64,000 nucleotides of DNA from assembly GCA_028284345.1 (NCBI GenBank), contig JANQRY010000008.1, positions 434,001-498,000 on the forward strand, in the 5' to 3' direction. The notes below the pieces were generated by a model that had not been told where the DNA came from, ran no database searches, and saw only the letters and a program-made list of their open reading frames with translations. The position numbers were made by a program, and so were the translations under genes. The DNA is from Hyphococcus sp. GTDB taxonomy: Bacteria > Pseudomonadota > Alphaproteobacteria > Caulobacterales > Parvularculaceae. Position 1 is the first letter of the stretch, and the number at the start of each line of letters is the position of its first letter. Shown piece after piece: positions 27,189 to 34,264 of this stretch.

Positions 27189-28499
27189 TCAATTGTCACG
27201 GGGCCCGAAATGGGCGTCGAGAAATTCAAGAAAGGCGGGCCAGTCCTCCTCAACGACGCCGTGGGTGCCGGGACGGATCCAGAAGGCGATGTCCGCGTCG
27301 GGCGCCCATTCGTCGAGCCGGTCCTGATCAAGTCCTGTCGCGCCGAATAGCTCCCAAACGGGATCGGCCCCTTGCGCGGCGCGAAACGCCCCATTGGGAT
27401 CGGACCAGACATCCCGGCGCGCATTGCCGAGCAGCACCGGGCGCGGCGCAATGAGCGCGAGCAAATGATGCTGATCGACCGGCATCTCCGCTTCGTGGCC
27501 CGCCGCATTGGCGTAGCTTTGCGCAAACCAGTGCGGATAGTTCTCCGTCATGGAGGCGACGCTTTCCCCGGGCTTGTTCCGGTTGAGCGATGCGCCGCCC
27601 GTGCCCGACTGATGGGCGATGACCCCGTCGATGCGGTCGTCATAGGCCGCCGCATAAAGCGCCGCCTTGCCGTAGCGGGAATGCCCCCAGGCGATGAAGG
27701 CGTCCTTATCAAAGCGGTCGTCCGCTTCGAATGCGTCGGTCATGCGCCCATAAAGCCAGGCCCAGGCGGCGACGGCGCCCCACCGGCTTTCGTCGTCGTC
27801 ATGACCCGCCGAAAGCCGGCGCAATTCCGCAAGACCCTCCTCCGCATCGTCCGGCGCAACGGAACTCGGGAAAAAGGACGCGACCGCAAAGCCGCGATCA
27901 AGAATCTCCTCATAAGGCGGCGTGCAGATAAACCGCCCGAACACATAGGTCGCAACCGCGCCGAACACCCCGCCGCTCATGGACCCGGCGTCATCGGGGC
28001 GCGAAACGCCGTCATGGGGCATGGCGTCCCAGGACGGGCAAAAGGTCTGCATCATGACGATCGGCGCCGGGCCCGCCGCATCGTTGGGGATCGCCACCTG
28101 AACGAGAAAGCCGCCGCGGTCCATCACCTCCCTCGTTTCCACCGCGACGCCGTTGAACGTCGCCGCCGCGGCAAGGGTCCATTCCTCAAGGCGTCCGCGC
28201 CCGCCAAAGGCGGCCTCGTCGATCACGCGTTTTTCGATGACTTCCGTCGAGGACGCGTCGGGCATCGCGCCGATGACATGGCGTTCAAAGGCGGCGCGCA
28301 ATTGCGGCGCGTGTTTCTCGCGCCAGAGGGCGGCGCTTTCATTGGCGCTCAGCACCGGCGGCGTCGCTTCGGCGCCGTTAGGCTCAAGATCCGTCCATGC
28401 GAGGGTCGCCCGCACGCAGGAGGAGAGGACCGCCGCGCCGGCGAGCAGGCCGAAAATCTTCGTGACACGCACAAAGGATGTGAACAGAGAACGGGTCAT
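27189..28499 (-). CDS. CE15-type (glucuronoyl esterase-like) alpha/beta-hydrolase lipoprotein
   Basis: The 436-residue protein has a lipoprotein signal with lipobox LSSC (Cys28). The catalytic part resembles bacterial carbohydrate esterase family 15: the nucleophile is in WGHSRYGKAALYAAAYDDRI (Ser274), then HQSGTGGASLNRNKPGES, PHWFAQSY, MPVDQHHLLALIAPRPVLLG, DVWSDPNGAF, and a late His in PGTHGVVEEDW (His413). CE15 enzymes cleave esters of 4-O-methyl-glucuronate that link xylan to lignin; some bacterial members act on other uronates. No polysaccharide-use genes surround it, so the substrate is open. It sits between trmB and ttcA, inside an otherwise housekeeping block. Confidence 0.8.
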   Translation of the reverse strand: MTRSLFTSFVRVTKIFGLLAGAAVLSSCVRATLAWTDLEPNGAEATPPVLSANESAALWREKHAPQLRAAFERHVIGAMPDASSTEVIEKRVIDEAAFGGRGRLEEWTLAAAATFNGVAVETREVMDRGGFLVQVAIPNDAAGPAPIVMMQTFCPSWDAMPHDGVSRPDDAGSMSGGVFGAVATYVFGRFICTPPYEEILDRGFAVASFFPSSVAPDDAEEGLAELRRLSAGHDDDESRWGAVAAWAWLYGRMTDAFEADDRFDKDAFIAWGHSRYGKAALYAAAYDDRIDGVIAHQSGTGGASLNRNKPGESVASMTENYPHWFAQSYANAAGHEAEMPVDQHHLLALIAPRPVLLGNARRDVWSDPNGAFRAAQGADPVWELFGATGLDQDRLDEWAPDADIAFWIRPGTHGVVEEDWPAFLEFLDAHFGPRDN

Positions 28500-28532
28500 A
28501 AGGGCCCACGAAACCGGGATGCGCCGCCGGTT

Positions 28533-29246
28533 TCAAGTCACATTGCGGTCAGCGGCGTCTGCGCGTCGGCGAAAAATGAGATACGCCGCAGCGCGCCCTT
28601 CCCGCGTCGCCTTGGCCTCGTATCGGGTTTCCGGCCAGTCGGCAGGCCGCGTTTTCCAGTCGGCGGCGCGTTCTGCGGTCCAGTCGAAGGCCGGCGCATT
28701 GCGGGCGTGCATCAGCGTCCACCGAATGTAATCGGGAATATCCGACGCCACGCGCAATTCGCCGCCGGGCGCCAGGAGCCGTCCCGCCTCGGCGAAGAAC
28801 CAGGGTGAGATCATGCGTCGTTTGTGATGACGCTTTTTCGGCCACGGGTCCGGATGCAGGACGAACAGCTTTGTCAGCGACCCGTCGGGCAGCGCCTCTA
28901 GCAGCGGGCGCGCATCGCCGAAATGGATGCGAATGTTCTGAAGTCCGGTTTCGTCGATCTTCGACAGGAGTTTTGCAACGCCGTTGACGAAGGGTTCGGC
29001 GCCGATAAAGCCCACCGACGGGTTTTCCTGCGCCTGCCAGGCGAGATGTTCGCCGCCGCCAAAGCCGACCTCGAACCAGATTTCGTTCGCATCGGGAAAG
29101 AGCGCCGCGGGATCGACAGGCCCGGTCTCCGGGTCCGGCGCCGCGACCCTGGGCAACAAATCCGACATCAGCCGCGCCGGCCGCGCGCGCAAGGGTTTGT
29201 CGAGCCGGCGACCGTAAAGGTTGGGAATGTAACCGCGTTCCGTCAT
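28533..29246 (-). CDS. trmB: tRNA (guanine(46)-N7)-methyltransferase
   Basis: TrmB methylates G46 in the variable loop of tRNAs using S-adenosylmethionine. The 237-residue protein has the SAM motif EVGFGGGEHLAWQAQ, NIRIHFGDARPLL, the family motif VLHPDPWPKKRHHKRRMISP and, near the C-terminus, a Thr/Arg-rich end (ETRYEAKATREGRAAAYLIF). It starts MTERGYIPNLYGRRLDKPLR. In related genomes it lies next to metK; here the TTL-fusion gene and a lipoprotein gene sit between. Confidence 0.95.
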   Translation of the reverse strand: MTERGYIPNLYGRRLDKPLRARPARLMSDLLPRVAAPDPETGPVDPAALFPDANEIWFEVGFGGGEHLAWQAQENPSVGFIGAEPFVNGVAKLLSKIDETGLQNIRIHFGDARPLLEALPDGSLTKLFVLHPDPWPKKRHHKRRMISPWFFAEAGRLLAPGGELRVASDIPDYIRWTLMHARNAPAFDWTAERAADWKTRPADWPETRYEAKATREGRAAAYLIFRRRADAADRNVT

Positions 29247-29348
29247 CTTGCCCGATCTATAGCGCCCGCGTTCACGATTGTCTCATCGCGCTTGCGTTTG
29301 CCGCCGCCGCGGCGCCAAGCTGGCGGGCCGGCAGCGAACGCGAAAGAC

Positions 29349-31691
29349 ATGACAAGACGACGATACTGGACAGGAACAAAGCGCGCGCCGGCGCAGGACC
29401 GGTTTTTTATCGACGCTCTCGATCCGAATTTATGGACGCGGGGCGACGAGACCGACTGGGACGCCTGCTGGCAGACGGGCATGCCGGCGCGCGGCGTTTT
29501 CAGGACGATGAAGCCCGGCCAGTGGATCAACCACATTCCGGGCAGCCACGCGCTGACGGTAAAATCGCGCCTTTACCAGACCCTCGACGGGGCGCGGCGT
29601 CGCGCGCCGGCGGCGCTTCAGGAGCGATATCGGTTCTTTCCCGAAAACTATCTGATGCCGGGCGACTACCACGCGCTGCAGCGCGAGGCGTTTGAGCGCC
29701 CGGAAAAGCGCTGGATCGTCAAGCCGAAAAGCCTGTCGCGCGGGCGCGGCATCGAAGTCATCGCCGACGCTGGCGCGGCGCCGGTCGATGAGAAAATGCT
29801 GGTGCAGGAATATCTCGCCGCGCCGCATCTCTTTAACGGGCGGAAATATGTCCTGCGCTGCTATCTCGTCATCACATCCGTCGAACCGCTGCGCGTTTAT
29901 CTGTATAAAGAAGGGTTTGTAAAACTTGCATCGGAAGCCTATCGCGACGGCGACTTCGATAATCTTTATGCGCATCTTACGAACCCCGACGTCAATGCGC
30001 TGAACGACGCCGTTGACGCGGCGGTCGAGTTTCACAGTTTCGCCGACTACCGGCGATGGCTTGCGGAAAACGGCGCCGACCCGGAACCGGTTTTCGCCGC
30101 GCTGCGCGAGATGGCCGTCATCACCGCCATCGCCGCGCGAGAGACCATGCGCGCGCGTCTCGCCAAAAGCGGCGCCTGGGCGCCGGGCTGCTGCGAACTG
30201 ATCGGCATGGACTGCATGGTCGACGCAGACCTCAAACCCTGGCTGCTTGAATGCAATCTCAGCCCGTCCCTTGACGTTTGCGCGGCGCCGGATGCCGGCG
30301 GCGCCATGGAAGAGGCGGTCAAGCGCGCGGTGGTCGCCGATCTTGTCGCCATGGCCGGCCTTAACGACGCCGAGCGGGACATCGCCGATCCGGAGGACGT
30401 CGCCGCCGCCATCGCCGCGAGCGAACGGGAGGGCGACCGCGCCGGCGGTTATGAGCGCATCTATCCGGCCGAAGACGCGCGCGCGTTTTTTCCGTTTTTT
30501 CCGGCGCCGCGATATGCGGACATCGCGCTTGGCGATGCGATCAAGCCGGGCGCCGCTGACGACTATCGCTTCTCCGCCAACGCAGCCGGCGAATACGCCT
30601 TTGACGACGACATCGTCCTGCAGGGCGCCGGCGCCGACAGCCTGATGACGCCGCCGACGGCGGGGGCGTATATCTGGCTGCGCGCCGGGGCCGGCGACCC
30701 GCCGCAAGAGATCGCTCACGATCTCGCCGCATTGTCCGGCGCATCGGGCGACGCCGCGCCATCAACGCAGAAGACCGTCTGGGACACGCTGGCCGACTGG
30801 GGCGCGGCAGGGCTGTTGCTGCCCGCCGGTGAACGGCCCGCGACAGAAAAAGACGACCGGCACCCGCCGCCGGCGCAACCCGTCTGGGCGGGGGAGCAAG
30901 CGGTTCGGTTTGCGGACCGCGGCTATCGCATCCGCTTTGCGGCGCCGGAGATTGCGCCCCGGATCGATCCAATCGTCGCGCCGCTCCGCGCCGCCACAGA
31001 TGCGAAAGACGCGACGGAAATTTCAGTGCTGCGCGGGCGGGCGGGCTACGCCATCACGGTCGGGTCGCGCCTTGCGCGCGCCGGTCTCCGGCTGGCGGAA
31101 GTCGCCCCGGCGCTTTGCGACATCCTTAAGCGCGAGCCGTCGGAAACGGGCGATGACGCGCCGTTGCTGGCCGCAAGCCTGTGGCGCATGGGTGCGCGAA
31201 CGGCCCTCGTCGCGTCATCGGCGCGCACGGGCTGGGACAGTCTCGGGGCCGCGCTCTGCGCCGCCGGCGAGGGAGCGCTGATCGCCGGCGCCTGCCGGCT
31301 CGGCGACGCGCCCGGGGGCGCGATCCCCCTTCCGCTGCCGGCAAGGCTCAGGATCGACGACGCGGACCGTGCGCCGGCCTTCATCAGCCAGTGGCGAAAC
31401 GAAACGCGCGGCGCCCTACTGCCGCTGACGGCGGCGCCGGACGGGGAATGCTCCGTAGACGTTGCAATTCTGCCGACATTCCAGGCTTCTCTGGATGAGA
31501 CGACGACGAGCCGCCTGTCGGGACGGCGCGCCTTTCTCGCACTGGCGCAAATGGTCGATGACGCGGAGCTTTCCGCAACGGCGGCGGCGCGCCTCGCGCA
31601 ATGGGCGGACGCCGTTCCCTGCTTCGCGATTCAATTCGGCGACCGACAATCCGGCGCGCGGGCGCTCGCCGCAGCAACGGCGCCGCAATAG
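29349..31691 (+). CDS. TTL-type ATP-grasp ligase fused to PqqD-like and degenerate HprK-like domains
   Basis: A 780-residue protein from ATG 29349. Residues 95-340 are a complete tubulin-tyrosine-ligase domain: WIVKPKSLSRGRGIEVI (122-138), VQEYLAAPHLFNGRKYVLRC (152-171), YAHLTN (207-212), and CCELIGMDCMVDADLKPWLL ending LECNLSPSL (281-308). These include the ATP and metal ligands of ATP-grasp ligases, so it should ligate an amino acid or acid to a carboxylate. Residues 405-495 look like PqqD (GAYIWLRAG, EIAHDLAALSG, VWDTLADWGAAGLL), the fold of RiPP recognition elements. Residues 515-780 resemble HprK-related kinases, but the P-loop reads ASSARTGWDSLGAAL instead of GxxGxGKST, so kinase activity is unlikely. 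The substrate is unknown. It diverges from trmB and converges on the acidic lipoprotein. Confidence 0.78.
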   Translation: MTRRRYWTGTKRAPAQDRFFIDALDPNLWTRGDETDWDACWQTGMPARGVFRTMKPGQWINHIPGSHALTVKSRLYQTLDGARRRAPAALQERYRFFPENYLMPGDYHALQREAFERPEKRWIVKPKSLSRGRGIEVIADAGAAPVDEKMLVQEYLAAPHLFNGRKYVLRCYLVITSVEPLRVYLYKEGFVKLASEAYRDGDFDNLYAHLTNPDVNALNDAVDAAVEFHSFADYRRWLAENGADPEPVFAALREMAVITAIAARETMRARLAKSGAWAPGCCELIGMDCMVDADLKPWLLECNLSPSLDVCAAPDAGGAMEEAVKRAVVADLVAMAGLNDAERDIADPEDVAAAIAASEREGDRAGGYERIYPAEDARAFFPFFPAPRYADIALGDAIKPGAADDYRFSANAAGEYAFDDDIVLQGAGADSLMTPPTAGAYIWLRAGAGDPPQEIAHDLAALSGASGDAAPSTQKTVWDTLADWGAAGLLLPAGERPATEKDDRHPPPAQPVWAGEQAVRFADRGYRIRFAAPEIAPRIDPIVAPLRAATDAKDATEISVLRGRAGYAITVGSRLARAGLRLAEVAPALCDILKREPSETGDDAPLLAASLWRMGARTALVASSARTGWDSLGAALCAAGEGALIAGACRLGDAPGGAIPLPLPARLRIDDADRAPAFISQWRNETRGALLPLTAAPDGECSVDVAILPTFQASLDETTTSRLSGRRAFLALAQMVDDAELSATAAARLAQWADAVPCFAIQFGDRQSGARALAAATAPQ

Positions 31692-31695
31692 ACAA

Positions 31696-31728
31696 AGAAA
31701 AACGGCGCTCCCGCAGAAGCGCCGTTTG
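31696..31728. terminator. Bidirectional terminator between TTL fusion and acidic lipoprotein
   Basis: AAACGGCGCT and AGCGCCGTTT pair around a short loop, just after the TTL-fusion stop. On the minus strand the stem is followed by TTTCTTTGTC, a good terminator for the lipoprotein gene; on the plus strand only TTTGAT follows. It serves the two convergent genes. Confidence 0.8.
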
Positions 31729-31755
31729 ATAATCGATAATGGTCGACGCCGACGA

Positions 31756-32121
31756 TCAGGTTTCGTCTTCTACCGCTTCTTCGGCGTCCTCGACGGCTTC
31801 TTCCACCGCCTCTTCAACGTCGTCGTAAGCCCCTTCCGCGGCCTCCGCAGCGTCTCCCACCGCTTCTGACGCCTCGTCGTAAGCGCCTTCTGCAGCTTCG
31901 GCGGCGTCGTCAGCGGCTTCGGCGGCCTCTTCAGCCGCTTCGGCGACGCCGTCAGCGGCCTCTTCAGCTGCTTCCTCAACTTCTTCGGCGACGGTTTCGG
32001 CCTCGCCTTCATTGTCAGCCTGCGAGCAACCGGCCAGCAACAGCGCCGCCGGCGCGCCGGCGATCAGCGCACGGCTTAACCGCGCAAGCATTTTTTCACG
32101 GTCGTTTTTCAAATTCGTCAT
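31756..32121 (-). CDS. Small Glu/Asp/Ala-rich lipoprotein with 18-residue repeats
   Basis: A 121-residue protein. The signal peptide has lipobox LLAGC (Cys32). Nearly every residue after about 40 is Glu, Asp, Ala or Val, predicting one long, very acidic helix. An 18-residue unit is repeated in tandem: DDAAEAAEGAYDEASEAVG (from about 71) and DAAEAAEGAYDDVEEAV (from 90). The family is not recognised; acidic Ala-rich lipoproteins of this sort occur in alphaproteobacteria. Low complexity makes homology searches unreliable. It converges on the TTL-fusion gene, and its Glu-rich chain resembles the kind of acidic tail that TTL-like glutamylases modify, but that link is only a guess. Confidence 0.7.
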   Translation of the reverse strand: MTNLKNDREKMLARLSRALIAGAPAALLLAGCSQADNEGEAETVAEEVEEAAEEAADGVAEAAEEAAEAADDAAEAAEGAYDEASEAVGDAAEAAEGAYDDVEEAVEEAVEDAEEAVEDET

Positions 32122-32230
32122 AAAGTCTGCCCCGTTTTGATTAGCGGACGCCCTGATCTAAGGGACGCCTTGGCGCATCCGGAATACCCCGCCGCACGGA
32201 CTGCAGCGGGCGCCGGCCACGTCGCGTCCT

Positions 32231-32260
32231 ATCATATTGTAAACGGGAAGATAACGGCAA
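32231..32260 (-). promoter_or_regulatory. Probable sigma-70-type promoter of the acidic lipoprotein gene
   Basis: On the minus strand TTGCCG (32255-32260) and TATGAT (32231-32236) are 18 bases apart, in a locally AT-richer stretch about 105 bases upstream of the lipoprotein ATG. A GTGA-TCAC dyad (around 32273-32288) lies upstream of the -35. Confidence 0.45.
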
Positions 32261-32353
32261 TTTCCGCCTTGTGACGTTTTTTTCACGTCTGTCGCCTGCG
32301 ATCGCCACCCCTACCGCCCTGAAATTCGTGACATTTTGCCGCAATCGGGCCGT

Positions 32354-33571
32354 TCAGACGGCTGATTTCAAGGCTTCCACGAGATCGGTGCGCTCCCAGG
32401 AGAAGCCGCCCTCATTGTCCGGCTCGCGGCCGAAATGGCCGTAAGCGGCGGTGCGGGCATAAACCGGACGATTGAGATCGAGGGCCCGGCGAATGCCTGA
32501 GGGCGAAAGATCCATGGCCTCGCGGACCGCGCGTTCCAGCGCCGTCTCGTCGACCGCGCCGGTGCCGTGGGCGTCCACATAGACGGAGAGGGGCTGGGCG
32601 ACGCCGATGGCGTAGGAAAGCTGGATCGTGCAGCGCTCGGCGAGTTCGGCCGCAACAACATTCTTGGCGAGATAGCGCGCCGCATAGGCGGCCGAGCGGT
32701 CGACCTTGGTCGTGTCCTTGCCGGAAAAGGCGCCGCCGCCGTGAGGCGCGGCGCCGCCATAAGTGTCGACAATGATCTTGCGGCCGGTGAGGCCGGCGTC
32801 GCCGTCGGGCCCGCCGATCACGAACTTGCCGGTCGGATTAACGTGCCAGGCGCAGTCTCTGGCGATCTCGATTTCTTTGAGGGCGCCGCGAATATAAGGC
32901 TCGACCACCTCGCGGACTTTCGCCGAATCCCAAGTCTCGTCGAGATGCTGGGTCGACAGGACGATCGACGTCACCTCCGCCGGGCGGCCGTCCGAATATT
33001 GCACCGTGACCTGGCTCTTTGCGTCCGGCCCGAGCCGGCCGGCCTCGCCGTCCCCGGCGTGACGGGCCGCGGCGAGGTCCTTCAAAATGCGGTGGCTGTA
33101 ATAGATCGGCGCCGGCATCAGCGCTTCGGTTTCGCGGCAGGCGTAACCGAACATAATGCCCTGGTCGCCGGCGCCTTCGGCGTTGGCGTCGGCGGCGTTG
33201 TCGACCCCTTGGGCAATGTCCGCAGACTGACCATGCAACAGGACGTCGACCTCGGCCGTTTCCCAGTGAAAGCCGTCCTGCTCGTAGCCGATGTCGCGAA
33301 TGGCGTCCCGGGCGGCTTTTTCAAACGGCCCGGGCTCAACGCCGCCATTGGCCATCAGGGCCTCGGGCGCGCGAACCTCGCCGGCGATGACGACCCGGTT
33401 GGTCGTCGTCAGGGTTTCGCAGGCGACGCGCACGTCCCACGGGCTCATGCCCGCCGTCTCCGCCTCGCGATAAATAAGGTCGACGATTTCGTCGGAAATC
33501 CGGTCGCAGACCTTGTCCGGGTGTCCCTCGGACACGCTTTCGCTGGTGAATTGATAGGACTGACGCGCCAT
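32354..33571 (-). CDS. metK: S-adenosylmethionine synthetase
   Basis: MetK makes S-adenosylmethionine from methionine and ATP. It starts [20 protein letters not shown] with the ATP-binding His, and contains [12 protein letters not shown] and [19 protein letters not shown], the family signatures. The length is 405 residues. ATG 33571 is chosen; the ATG at 33589 lies inside the palindrome upstream and has no ribosome-binding site. It is preceded by a promoter and a perfect 8-bp-arm inverted repeat, so it is likely regulated. Position after phrR and lnt is the class-typical order. SAM-using TrmB, MiaB and the methyltransferase at 61.7 kb depend on its product. Confidence 0.97.
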   Translation of the reverse strand: MARQSYQFTSESVSEGHPDKVCDRISDEIVDLIYREAETAGMSPWDVRVACETLTTTNRVVIAGEVRAPEALMANGGVEPGPFEKAARDAIRDIGYEQDGFHWETAEVDVLLHGQSADIAQGVDNAADANAEGAGDQGIMFGYACRETEALMPAPIYYSHRILKDLAAARHAGDGEAGRLGPDAKSQVTVQYSDGRPAEVTSIVLSTQHLDETWDSAKVREVVEPYIRGALKEIEIARDCAWHVNPTGKFVIGGPDGDAGLTGRKIIVDTYGGAAPHGGGAFSGKDTTKVDRSAAYAARYLAKNVVAAELAERCTIQLSYAIGVAQPLSVYVDAHGTGAVDETALERAVREAMDLSPSGIRRALDLNRPVYARTAAYGHFGREPDNEGGFSWERTDLVEALKSAV

Positions 33572-33586
33572 GGAGATCCGGCCTTT

Positions 33587-33608
33587 CATATAAAGATAAG
33601 TTTATATG
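33587..33608. promoter_or_regulatory. Palindromic operator at the metK transcription start
   Basis: CATATAAA-GATAAG-TTTATATG: 8-bp perfect arms around 6 bases, 15 bases upstream of the metK ATG. It begins about where the promoter at 33614-33642 would start transcription, so a bound dimer would block initiation. AT-rich palindromes of this type upstream of metK are known as sites of ArsR-family SahR/SamR regulators in proteobacteria; that assignment is from memory and not proven here. Confidence 0.65.
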
Positions 33609-33613
33609 ATGCG

Positions 33614-33642
33614 CCTATAGCGAATGGCTGCAGCGCTGTCCA
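33614..33642 (-). promoter_or_regulatory. Probable metK promoter
   Basis: Minus strand: TGGACA (33637-33642; five of six bases of TTGACA) and TATAGG (33614-33619) separated by exactly 17 bases, in the 114-base gap between phrR and metK. The predicted start falls at the edge of the palindrome at 33587-33608. Confidence 0.55.
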
Positions 33643-33685
33643 ATGCCAGCCTATCCGGGAATAGGGCCTTTGCGCACGTGAAATA

Positions 33686-34177
33686 TCATCTCGCCTTGGC
33701 GGTTTCGGTTTCCGAAATCGACCGGACGAGTTCGAGGACGCGCTTCCTGACCTTCGGATCCTCGATTTCAGAGTAATAGCGGCAAAGCTGCACGCCTTCC
33801 TGGGAGTGGAGCAGCTCCATGAACGGATCTTCGGGGCCGTCTTCGGCAAAGCCGCGCGCGCCGCCGATAGAGTCGTAATCGTCGTAGAAGAACTGCACCG
33901 GCACCTCGAGCAGCTCGGAAAGCTGCATCAGGCGGCCCGCGCCAATGCGATTTGCGCCTTTTTCATATTTCTGGACCTGCTGAAAGGTAAGGCCCAGCGC
34001 CTTGCCGAGGGCGTCCTGGCTCATGCCGAGGACCATGCGCCGAAGCCGGACCCGTCCGCCCACATGGACGTCGATCGGGTCGGGACCGCCCTTCTTTTTT
34101 TGCGGCGGCGTCTTGCGCGCTGCTTTTTTCGGCCGGGCGGTTTTCACCGCCTTCGCCGCCTTCGCCCTTCTGGCCAT
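33686..34177 (-). CDS. XRE-family regulator, PhrR/PraR type
   Basis: A 163-residue DNA-binding protein. A Lys/Ala/Arg-rich N-terminus (1-30) precedes a helix-turn-helix of the XRE type (about 35-95: VGGRVRLRRMVLGMSQDALG, LGLTFQQVQKYEKGANRIGA). The C-terminal part (LLHSQEGVQLCRYYSEIEDP) is shared with PhrR of Sinorhizobium and PraR of Azorhizobium. Those regulators respond to acid stress or affect symbiosis and biofilm genes; both are encoded between lnt and metK, as here. The targets in this organism are unknown. Confidence 0.85.
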   Translation of the reverse strand: MARRAKAAKAVKTARPKKAARKTPPQKKKGGPDPIDVHVGGRVRLRRMVLGMSQDALGKALGLTFQQVQKYEKGANRIGAGRLMQLSELLEVPVQFFYDDYDSIGGARGFAEDGPEDPFMELLHSQEGVQLCRYYSEIEDPKVRKRVLELVRSISETETAKAR

Positions 34178-34264
34178 ACCGTCACCTTCTGTGACCCGAT
34201 TCGTACGAACCGGATCGCTACCCGCGACTATATCCTCCCCCGGCCGTTCTCGCCGGACCGCGCA

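Noticed and set aside
27372-28808. 478-codon plus-strand frame opposite the CE15-type gene
   Set aside because: The minus-strand gene has a signal peptide and catalytic motifs; the plus frame has none and is Arg-rich.
29430-30719. 429-codon minus-strand frame inside the TTL fusion
   Set aside because: The plus frame has all TTL motifs in order; the minus frame is a shadow.
31756-32121. Acidic repeat as a CRISPR-like or tandem DNA repeat array
   Set aside because: The repetition comes from Glu/Ala codons in a coding frame with a lipoprotein signal; DNA units are not identical and there are no spacers.
33572-33685. SAM riboswitch upstream of metK
   Set aside because: The leader from the predicted start is only about 35 bases and does not contain SAM-II or SAM/SAH consensus parts that I can recognise; the palindrome explains the region better.
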